From contig CATQHI010000005.1 of the NCBI GenBank assembly GCA_958295895.1, positions 219,540 to 283,539 of the forward strand: a stretch of DNA of 64,000 nucleotides, in the 5' to 3' direction. Positions within the stretch are counted from its first letter, which is position 1. Each line of letters opens with the position of its first letter. Under the pieces are notes generated by a model. The model searched no databases. It was not told the DNA's origin and saw nothing but the letters and a program-made list of their open reading frames with translations. Shown piece by piece: positions 9,682-16,869 of this stretch. Position numbers and translations under genes: made by a program. The DNA comes from Saprospiraceae bacterium. Its GTDB lineage: Bacteria > Bacteroidota > Bacteroidia > Chitinophagales > Saprospiraceae.

Positions 9682-11095
9682 CTACTGGATCGGGAAGCAG
9701 ACCCGAAATACCGTCCGCCCGGGCTCGCTTTCTAGCTTTACCGATCCGTTGTGGTGGTCGAGGACGCGGCGCACGATGTCCAGTCCCATACCGGTACCCT
9801 CTCCGATGCCCTTAGTGGTGAAGAAGGGCTCGAAGACGCGGCTCTGAATTGCTTCGGGGATGCCGGGACCGTTATCTTCGATCTCTACGCAGACGCAGTC
9901 GCGCTCCTGAAAAGTACGGATGATGAGGTCACCGCCCTGGTCGGGCAGGGCATCCACGGCATTGGAGATCAGGTTGGTCCACACCTGGTTGAGCTCACCG
10001 GCCAAAGCCTTGACGCGCGGCAGGTCGTGGGCCAGGTCCTTACAGAGCGTGACGTTCTTCTTCTTCATCATGTGGGTGAGCATCGTCACGGTCGACTTCA
10101 GGCCCTCGTGCACGTCGACCATCTCCAGGCTGGGCTCCTGGTCCATGTGGCTGTAGGTCTTGATCGACTTGACGAGCTCGGCGATGCGGCCGCTGGCGGT
10201 CTGGATCTCGCCCACGAGCGTCTCGGTGGTCAGATTGGTCTCGATCCACCACATGACGGGCTCGACGGCCTCCGCGGGGATGGCCGCCGCAATGGCCTCG
10301 AAGTGCTGCTCTTCAAAGCCGTAGTCGACGAAGGTATCGACGATGCGGTCCAGCTCCGTGACGCCGTGGTCCTCCAGCCAGTCGGTGAGCTCGTCGCTGC
10401 GCTCCTCGCGCTCCATCAGGCTGAGCTCCTCGCCTTCCTTGGCGTAGTCGATGCGGTCGAAGAGCACGGCGTTCACCTCATCCACCGATTCCGGGGTCAC
10501 CCGCATCGTCACCACCGATTTGAAGCGCTCGGGCGTTTGTACGAGGTGCTTGTGCAGTTCCTGGCTGGCGCGTACCATGGCGGAGGCCGGGTTATTGAGC
10601 TCGTGGGCCAGGCCGGCGCTCATTTTGCCCAGAGCCATGAGCTTCTCGTCCATGAGTCGCATCTGCTGGAAGTCACGTACGCGGTTGGTCATCACCGCCA
10701 CCAGGGCCTGGGTGAGGTCGTAGCTGGTGTTGACCATTTCCACGAAGCAGTCCTTGTGTAGGAGGAGCACGTAGGTATCGGCGATACACACCCCCTCGGA
10801 GAGCGTTTCCTTCATGCGGCTGAAGGGTAAGACACCGGATACGTAAGGTGCCTTCCAGATACCGAGCTCCTGCTTACGGCCGTCGCTATCGCGGCGGATC
10901 ACGTAGCCCCCCCCGCAGCATCACTTGCATGTGGTCGACCTTCTCCCCGTTGCGGAAGATCATACTGTCCCTGGGGTACATCACGTAGGTCGACTGGTCG
11001 ATGAGCCACTGCAGGGCCGCGTCGTCTACCCCCTCGAAGATATCGAAGGTGCGGAGTTGTTGGAGGAGGTCGGCGGGTTTATCGAGTTGTTTCAC
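9682..11095 (-). CDS. Cyclic-nucleotide-domain sensor histidine kinase, frameshifted
   Basis: N-terminal cyclic-nucleotide-binding-like domain (starts MKQLDKPADLLQQLRTFDIF), then a long helical linker, a phospho-acceptor helix with ALGKMSAGLAHELNNP, and an HATPase domain with the N box (NLISNAVDAL) and G boxes (DNGPGIP, GTGMGLDIV). No membrane segment, so a soluble kinase, probably sensing a ligand through the N-terminal domain. The frame breaks in the C8 run at 10907-10914; seven C would restore MLRGGYVIRRDSDGRKQEL. It lies directly upstream of the response-regulator/flavoprotein gene (gap 128 bp) and is surely its partner. The frameshift is most likely a homopolymer error. Confidence 0.87.
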
Positions 11096-11139
11096 GGCGG
11101 GAAGATGTTACCACGAGAACGTGGTATACCACCCCTTAG

Positions 11140-11483
11140 TTAGTCGAGCCCAAAGACGAATTCCAGCCCCCCGCACGGCCAGGGCCATCTGCTCGTCGGT
11201 AGCCTGGCCGATCTTCTGGATCATGCGCTTTTCACTGATGCTGCGCGTCTGGAAACAGTCGGCGGAGCTTTCCTTGTCCAGGTGGGTAGTCTCGTCACTT
11301 GGCAGGTGTACCATCCAGGGCACGACCCGGTAGTGGGGCTTCCAGTTGGTGATGGGGGGCAATGATGCGCAGGGGTAGGCGGCCTACGCCGTCCTCGTTG
11401 ATGATGAGGGCGGGGCGTTTTTTGGCGATTTCGGCGCCTATGGTAGGATCGAGGTTGATCAGCCAGATTTCTCCGCGCTTCAT
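11140..11483 (-). CDS. mazF: MazF/PemK-type endoribonuclease toxin, two indels
   Basis: Type II toxin that cuts mRNA. The start MKRGEIWLINLDPTIGAEI and the RPALIIN motif are typical. Two six-base runs each seem one base too long: G6 at 11354-11359 and C6 at 11167-11172 (plus-strand view). With five bases in each, the protein reads on as LRIIAPITNWKPHYRVVPWMVHL and ends AVRGLEFVFGLD at a TAA at 11140. As given, the gene is cut in three frames. The ATG overlaps the antitoxin stop by four bases (ATGA), the usual translational coupling. Either both runs are errors or the toxin is dead, which toxins often are. Confidence 0.8.
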
Positions 11484-11689
11484 TCTTCTTCGTATTGATT
11501 ATCAAGACAGTTAAAGCAGAGCAGGTCGTCGTCCTCCTGATATTCCAGCAGCATCAGGTCGCTAGCAATATTCATCATGGTCTTAGTGCTCACCGCTCCG
11601 CTGCGGTGCAGGTCGTTGAGTAGTAGGTGCAGTAGCTCCAGTTTGGCCGTGGGGTCCAGGCCGTCGAGGGTTACGTCCGTTGGTTGCAT
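11480..11689 (-). CDS. Small acidic antitoxin partner of MazF
   Basis: A 69-residue acidic protein just upstream of, and overlapping by four bases, the MazF-like toxin. I do not recognise a DNA-binding fold in it; the C-terminus is strongly acidic (QEDDDLLCF...NQYEEE) with two Cys three apart. Position, size and charge make it the likely antitoxin that covers the basic toxin surface. Assignment is by neighbourhood. Confidence 0.65.
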   Translation of the reverse strand: MQPTDVTLDGLDPTAKLELLHLLLNDLHRSGAVSTKTMMNIASDLMLLEYQEDDDLLCFNCLDNQYEEE

Positions 11690-11851
11690 GCAGGCTCAAC
11701 GCGCGATGGAGCGAATAGTGCAAATTGGTCGACAATCCCCCCTGGCTGATCGTATAACCGTTGCCCCATGCAACGCCGCCCCCCACCTTGCCGTCATTCT
11801 AAGCAACCACCCCGACCGGCTGGTTTATCAATCACCTTTAAATCATTAACC

Positions 11852-12199
11852 ATGAAATCCCTATTCGTATTCCTCGTCCTTTGCACCTGCGTCCCCGCCC
11901 TGGTTACTGCTACGAGTAGCGACCCCCTACTGACCCACACGACGATCACCGACCAGTACATCGGTCTGACCCTGGCTAATCTGGAGCAGGAACGCACCGT
12001 GGTGACAATCACCAACCTGGTCACCGAGGAAGAAGTGTACCGGGAGATGATCAAACGCCACAACGGCTTTGCCGCTCAGTTCGACTGCGCCGCGCTGCCC
12101 GACGGCCGCTACGTGATCACGGTGGTAAAGGGAGAAATCACTCGCCGGCAGATCATCCTCAAACAGGCCGGCACGGTACTGTGCAGCGACTGGAGCTAA
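11852..12199 (+). CDS. Small secreted protein of a tandem pair, copy 1
   Basis: 115 residues with a signal peptide (MKSLFVFLVLCTCVPALVTA). The mature part is a likely small beta-sandwich: repeated beta-type strands, an IKRHNGFAAQFD-like turn, a PDGRYVITV strand and the end CSDWS. It is not a family I can name, though the layout resembles small secreted Bacteroidota proteins such as DUF3244. The next gene is a paralogue. I used ATG 11852, since the upstream frame has no signal sequence. The codons for CTCVPA are a copy of the 18-bp dispersed repeat. Confidence 0.75.
   Translation: MKSLFVFLVLCTCVPALVTATSSDPLLTHTTITDQYIGLTLANLEQERTVVTITNLVTEEEVYREMIKRHNGFAAQFDCAALPDGRYVITVVKGEITRRQIILKQAGTVLCSDWS
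11883..11900 (+). repeat. 18-bp dispersed repeat copy (full match), in signal-peptide codons
   Basis: GCACCTGCGTCCCCGCCC encodes part of CTCVPA in the signal peptide of the small secreted protein. Confidence 0.85.
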
Positions 12200-12311
12200 A
12201 ACTCGTCGAAGGACGCGGCCGGTTAATCGGTAAAATTTGGCTGTTTCGCTGTGAGAGTTGACTTTCGCGGTATTACTCAAAATGCTCCAGGAGCAATTAA
12301 ATTTATATACC

Positions 12312-12671
12312 GTGAAATCATTACTATTCCTCACCTTCTTTTGTATTGCATTTATACCCGCTACTGCTAGCTCTACGGCTGCCGACGGACTGGCCGACCC
12401 GCTGGTGACCCGCACCCAAGTCAGAGAGTTTCAGCTCGATCTCAAACTCATTAATTTACAGCAGCAGCGTACCGTGATTACCCTCAAGCAGCTCGACGGC
12501 GCGACCCACCACCAAACCCGCATCAAGGAGCACAACGGTTACGCCCTGAGTATGCAACTGTGTGACGTACCCGCCGGCCGCTACCTGCTGACGGTCAAGC
12601 AGGGCAAACGTCTACGCCAGCAGGTCATCGTGAAGTCCGCCACCGGCATTATGTGCAGCGACTGGAAGTAA
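12312..12671 (+). CDS. Small secreted protein of a tandem pair, copy 2
   Basis: 119 residues from a GTG start with signal peptide VKSLLFLTFFCIAFIPATAS. Paralogue of the gene 112 bp upstream: both have DPL-x-T near the mature start, a QxRTVxTI strand, an IKxHNG turn, a GRYxxTV strand and the end CSDW. The single mature Cys before SDW is kept and the protein stops one residue later, so the CSDW tail may matter, for example as a disulfide or recognition tag. The spacer before it is AT-rich. Function unknown. Confidence 0.72.
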   Translation: MKSLLFLTFFCIAFIPATASSTAADGLADPLVTRTQVREFQLDLKLINLQQQRTVITLKQLDGATHHQTRIKEHNGYALSMQLCDVPAGRYLLTVKQGKRLRQQVIVKSATGIMCSDWK

Positions 12672-12718
12672 AACGATAACCCCACAATCCTTATCCAGGC
12701 CCCGAGCGTTAGCCACCC

Positions 12719-13312
12719 ATGCGGACGCTGCTGCTCGTGGGCCTTTTTGTTTTCCTGACTGCTTGTGGTGACGACGCCCCGCCGGTGCCCAAGCCACGGT
12801 CCTACCCCCGGGTCGAGTACCCCACTCGGGAGTACACCGCTCTGGGAGCCGATTACTGCCACTTTACCTTCGAGCGTCCGGCTTCGACCACCCTGGTGCA
12901 GGAGACGAGCTACTTCGACGAGGCCCCGGCCGATCCCTGCTGGTTCAACCTCAAACTAGCGCCCCAACTCAACGGCACGCTGCACTTTTCGTATTACCCT
13001 ATATCCAGCCCGGAGCAGTGGGAGGAGCTGCGCGACGAGGCCTTTCAACTGGTGGGCGTACACAACCAGCGGGCCAGCGACATTCAGGAAATTGTAATCC
13101 ACCGTGATTCAGCACGCGTACACGGCGTGGCCTTCGATATTGCCGGGCCGGCGGCGAGCCCCTTTCAGTTCTTCCTCACCGATAGTACCCGAAATTTCCT
13201 GCGCGGGGCACTCTACTTCGAGACCCAGCCGAATCCCGACTCGCTCGGCCCGGTCATCGCCTACGTGAAGGAGGACATCTTTCGCATCGTGGAGACGCTG
13301 GAGTGGGAATAA
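12719..13312 (+). CDS. gldD: Gliding motility lipoprotein GldD
   Basis: 197 residues with a lipoprotein signal (LFVFLTACGD) and the GldD landmark PKPRSYPRVEYP just after it. GldD is needed for gliding motility in Flavobacterium and is tied to the type IX secretion machine; it is widely kept in Bacteroidota, including non-gliders. No other gld gene is next to it here. The gene follows the small secreted pair and precedes a transcription regulator on the same strand. Length is normal for the family. Confidence 0.92.
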   Translation: MRTLLLVGLFVFLTACGDDAPPVPKPRSYPRVEYPTREYTALGADYCHFTFERPASTTLVQETSYFDEAPADPCWFNLKLAPQLNGTLHFSYYPISSPEQWEELRDEAFQLVGVHNQRASDIQEIVIHRDSARVHGVAFDIAGPAASPFQFFLTDSTRNFLRGALYFETQPNPDSLGPVIAYVKEDIFRIVETLEWE

Positions 13313-13350
13313 GCGAAAATTCGCTGCACATAGTGTAAATTGCCCCGACG

Positions 13351-14832
13351 ATGAGGGCAAAGACCGCCAACGAGCGCATCATTTTCGGACTGAAGGTCAA
13401 GCAACTGCGCCAGCAGCGGGGCTACAGTTTTGACCAGCTCTCGAAGGCTACGGGCATCTCGCTCTCCTACCTCAATGAGATTGAGAAGGGCAAGAAGTTT
13501 CCCAAACTGGAGAAGGTCAATAGCCTGGCCGGGGCCCTGGGTACCACTACCGCCGAGCTGACCGACGGCGAGCTAGGCCGCGAGCTCGCCCCCGTGAGCC
13601 AGCTCCTACAGAGCAACTTCCTCAATGAACTCCCCCTAGAACTTTTCGGCATCGAGCTGAGCAAGGTCGCCGAGATCATTGCCGCCGCCCCGCTACAGGT
13701 GGGTGCCTTCATTAGTACATTGCTGGAAATCAGCCGCAGCTACGCGCTACGGGAAGAGAACTTCTACTTCGCCGCCCTGCGCTCCTACCTTGAGCTCAAC
13801 GCCAACTACTTCCCCGAGCTGGAGCAGGCCGTGGTCAGCTTTGCCGGGCGGTATGAGCTTCCCGCCATCCGTCCGCTACCTCCCCGCATCCTGGGCGAGC
13901 TACTCGAGGACCGCTTCGGCTACGAGATCGTGCCCGACGGACTCGACCGCCAGCCCGCCCTGGCCGGCCTACGCTCCGTCTACCAACCCGCCACCGGGCG
14001 GCTACTCCTCAACGGCAAACTCACCCCCGTACAGCGCGGCTTTCAGTTTGGTAAGGAACTGGCCTTCAACCACCTCAAGCTACAGGAGCGCGCCAACACC
14101 AGTAGTATTCTTAAGGGCCGCGTCTTCGAGGAGGTGCTCAACCACAGCAAGGCTACCTACTTCAGCGTTGCCCTCCACCTGCCCCTGGAGCCCTTCACGC
14201 GGGAGCTGCGCGGCTTTTTTGCCCTGCGCGACTGGGATCCGGCGGCTTTTTTAGGGCTTATGCAGCGCTTCAACGCCACGCCGGAAATGTTCTACCACCG
14301 GCTCACGAACGTCATTCCGCAATTCTTCGGGCTGCCGGAACTCTTCTTCCTCCGCTTCGTCCACGACCGCGGCACCGACCACTTCGTCATCGACAAGGAG
14401 CTACACCTCAACCGCCGCCACCACCCCCACGAAAATGGCCTGGCCGAGCACTACTGCCGCCGCTGGGTAAGTCTGCACCTGCTGCGCGAACTCAGCGCCG
14501 ACCCCCGCGAAAACCTCCGCATCGAGGCCCAGCGCAGCCACTACTACGGTACCGACGACGAGTACCTCTGCGTCACCCTGGCTCGCACCGATTACCCCCG
14601 CGAGGGCAAGAATGTAAGCGTCACCCTGGGGCTTCTAATCACCGATGCGCTAAGGGAAACGGTTGCCTTTCTCGACGACCCCGCCATCCCTCGCGTCGTG
14701 GTCAACACTACCTGCGAGCGCTGCCCCATTACCGACTGCCGCGTACGGGCCGCCGCCCCCGTGGTCGTAGAGAAGCGGGAGCGCTACCGGGCCACCAAGG
14801 CCGCCCTGCGCGAGCTAGAACAAAGTAGCTAG
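13351..14832 (+). CDS. XRE-family regulator of RamB/ScfR type
   Basis: 493 residues. Residues 8-65 form a helix-turn-helix of the Cro/XRE type (QLSKATGISLSYLNEIEKGKKFPKLEK). The middle is an IrrE-N-like domain and the C-terminus has a Cys cluster, CERCPITDCRVRAAAP, as in RamB/ScfR regulators of short-chain acyl-CoA metabolism. The zinc-protease HExxH motif is not visible, so it acts as a sensor rather than a protease. The target cannot be read, but acetate/propionate control is the known role of relatives. Convergent with the next gene; the stops overlap. Confidence 0.8.
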   Translation: MRAKTANERIIFGLKVKQLRQQRGYSFDQLSKATGISLSYLNEIEKGKKFPKLEKVNSLAGALGTTTAELTDGELGRELAPVSQLLQSNFLNELPLELFGIELSKVAEIIAAAPLQVGAFISTLLEISRSYALREENFYFAALRSYLELNANYFPELEQAVVSFAGRYELPAIRPLPPRILGELLEDRFGYEIVPDGLDRQPALAGLRSVYQPATGRLLLNGKLTPVQRGFQFGKELAFNHLKLQERANTSSILKGRVFEEVLNHSKATYFSVALHLPLEPFTRELRGFFALRDWDPAAFLGLMQRFNATPEMFYHRLTNVIPQFFGLPELFFLRFVHDRGTDHFVIDKELHLNRRHHPHENGLAEHYCRRWVSLHLLRELSADPRENLRIEAQRSHYYGTDDEYLCVTLARTDYPREGKNVSVTLGLLITDALRETVAFLDDPAIPRVVVNTTCERCPITDCRVRAAAPVVVEKRERYRATKAALRELEQSS

Positions 14833-15806
14833 AGCAATTGCCGCACCCGCGCCACCGCCGCCGGCAGGTTCAGTTTTTCCTGGTCCATCACCGCCACGGC
14901 CCAGCCCTGTAGTTGGGCCCGTTGCGCTAGGTAGGCCTGCTCGGTCTGCCCCGGTGTAGGAATCAAGATGGCCGGTTTGCCCAGGGCCCGCAGGTCCATC
15001 AGTGTCGAGTAGCCCGGTCGGGCGATCACGAAGCGGGCGGCCGTCAGCAGCCGCGATAGGGTAGGGGTGTCGGCGTAGGGTAGGGTATGGGTACTTGTCT
15101 TTAACGCCGGCGTACCGGGGTGGGGCAGGCCACGGACCAGCCGTATATCTAGTGCCGACTCACCCAACTGCGGTAGCAGAATATCCTCCAGTCGCGTCCG
15201 CATCGGCTCCGGACCAGAAAGCAGCGCCAGTAAATCGTAGGGAGTTTCCCCTTCCGTGCCGTGGATGTGTGGCAGCGGCCCGATATACACCACCTTCTTA
15301 TATCCCCGCGCCGCCGAAAGCTTCCCACTCAACCGGTCATGCCCTCCGTGATCCGGCACCCAGTACGTATCGAAATGCCGCAGCTGCCACCGATACGCCG
15401 CGGTCGCAGGTGCGAAGTGGGTGACGGGGTGCAACTGGTGCGTCACGAACACCGATTCCACCCGCGGGTCGTAGCAGCCAAACCGACTGTCCGAAACTAT
15501 CCGCTCTACGCCCAACCGAGTCACCAGCTCGGCCGTGGCTCGACGTTCGGCCCGAATGATACCCTGCCAGCGCCAGAGCTGTCGGGCTACGTTCCATACC
15601 ATCGACTTGCTCTTGTAATGCACCCGGTAGGAAGGTAGCTCGTGTATGATGGTATCTGTGGGCAGCTCCCGGTGCAGCATCTCGGCGGCCGGCCCGCTAC
15701 TGGCCCAGCTGATGCGGTGCCCCTCGGCCTCCAGGCGGCGGGCCAGGGCGAGGCTGCGGGCGGCGTGCCCGAGCCCCCAGTCTAGTGGGGCTAGGAGGGT
15801 GTGCAT
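14829..15806 (-). CDS. Glycosyltransferase, MurG/UGT-like (GT28-type fold)
   Basis: 325 residues, starting MHTLLAPLDWGLGHAARSLALARRL, the Gly/His loop of GT-B nucleotide-sugar transferases. The C-terminal half has the donor-binding region with RFVIARPGYSTLMDLRALGKPAILIP. Bacteroidota carry it as a stand-alone 'glycosyltransferase family protein' of unknown acceptor. I chose ATG 15806, since the longer ORF start runs into a large hairpin. It is cytoplasmic or membrane-peripheral. Divergent from the transglutaminase-like gene. Confidence 0.8.
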   Translation of the reverse strand: MHTLLAPLDWGLGHAARSLALARRLEAEGHRISWASSGPAAEMLHRELPTDTIIHELPSYRVHYKSKSMVWNVARQLWRWQGIIRAERRATAELVTRLGVERIVSDSRFGCYDPRVESVFVTHQLHPVTHFAPATAAYRWQLRHFDTYWVPDHGGHDRLSGKLSAARGYKKVVYIGPLPHIHGTEGETPYDLLALLSGPEPMRTRLEDILLPQLGESALDIRLVRGLPHPGTPALKTSTHTLPYADTPTLSRLLTAARFVIARPGYSTLMDLRALGKPAILIPTPGQTEQAYLAQRAQLQGWAVAVMDQEKLNLPAAVARVRQLL

Positions 15807-15851
15807 GTGGATTGAAAACGGGGATGTGGGAAGAGTAGTATTATGTGCACT

Positions 15852-15912
15852 GTCGTCAGCCGAATCCTTTTTACTTCGCTCCGGGCGAACCAAAAAGGAT
15901 TCGGCTGACGAC
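15852..15912. repeat. Large hairpin, 28-bp arms, in a divergent spacer
   Basis: Arms at 15852-15879 and 15885-15912 match at 26 of 28 positions around the five-base loop TCCGG. It sits between two divergent start codons, where a terminator is not expected. It may be a MITE-like insert or a structured leader. Confidence 0.7.
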
Positions 15913-15982
15913 CATAAAACAAGAAAACGTTTTTGAAGACGTTATCCCCCCACGATAGGTCTATTGACCCCCGTCTCTCAAA

Positions 15983-16867
15983 GTGAAAAATCGACCCATG
16001 CGCACCATCACCCTGGTCTGCCTCCCCGTACTGTTCCTGCTACTCAATGCCTGTAAGGTCACCAAGCACGAGGCCATCGAGCACGATGCCGCCCTGACCG
16101 CTACGGGCTATCCCTTCGCCTACGCCGATACTGGCGGTAACACCTATTTACGGGAACTGCGTGACGAATACGACCTAACCGGGGTAATAGCCGATGCTAC
16201 CTCCGACCGCGAGCGCGCCTTGCGCGTACTCGACTGGACCAACCGACAGTGGAAGGGGCACGGCAAGAAGTTGCCCACTAACAACGATGCATTGACCATT
16301 CTGGAAGAGGCCGACAGTGGGCGCAAATTTCGCTGCGTTGAATACGCCACGGTAGCCTCTGCCGCGCTGAGCTCCCTGGGTATGCCCTCCCGCCGCCTCG
16401 GACTGAAGAAGAAAACTGTGGAGACCGCCGTAGCCGGGGGCGGACACATGGTGACCGAAGTATGGTTGGCCGACGAGGGCAAGTGGGCCGTGCTCGACGG
16501 GGAGTATAACCTGATGCCCGTAGCAAACGGGAAGGCCCTCAATGCGGTAGAATTCAAACGCGCCCTACAGTCCGACCGGCCCGTCGCCTTCGTCAGCGGA
16601 GCCGGCCCGGTAAAACCCGCTCAGCAAAAGCGCTACCTGGACTTCATCGAGCGCTACCTCTACTACTTCAACGTACGTTTTGATGAGCGCAAACTGCCGG
16701 AGCCCTACGAGCGGATTGCCTTTCAAGCAAAGACTCAGTTGATGCTCGTACCTAAGGGTGCCGCGGAGCCCACCCGCTTTCAGCGCAAACGGGCGATGGA
16801 TAAATTTATCTACACCCGCTCAGTAGCCGATTTCTACGAAGCACCACGGCTAGCGGTAAAGAAGTAG
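15983..16867 (+). CDS. Transglutaminase-like lipoprotein
   Basis: 294 residues with a lipoprotein signal (lipidated Cys24 in LLNACK). A transglutaminase-like fold is shown by the catalytic triad Cys118 (KFRCVEYA), His155 (GGGHMVTEVW) and Asp172 (AVLDGEYN). Such proteins act as peptidases or amide-forming enzymes outside the cytoplasm; the substrate is unknown. The start may be GTG 15983 or ATG 15998; the signal peptide works with either. The TonB receptor gene on the other strand ends two bases from its stop. Confidence 0.83.
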   Translation: MKNRPMRTITLVCLPVLFLLLNACKVTKHEAIEHDAALTATGYPFAYADTGGNTYLRELRDEYDLTGVIADATSDRERALRVLDWTNRQWKGHGKKLPTNNDALTILEEADSGRKFRCVEYATVASAALSSLGMPSRRLGLKKKTVETAVAGGGHMVTEVWLADEGKWAVLDGEYNLMPVANGKALNAVEFKRALQSDRPVAFVSGAGPVKPAQQKRYLDFIERYLYYFNVRFDERKLPEPYERIAFQAKTQLMLVPKGAAEPTRFQRKRAMDKFIYTRSVADFYEAPRLAVKK

Positions 16868-16869
16868 CA

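Noticed and set aside
9751..10761. Long + strand ORF of 336 codons opposite the histidine kinase
   Set aside because: It is an antisense shadow: high GC leaves few stops, and the protein has no domain, while the minus strand shows clear kinase motifs.
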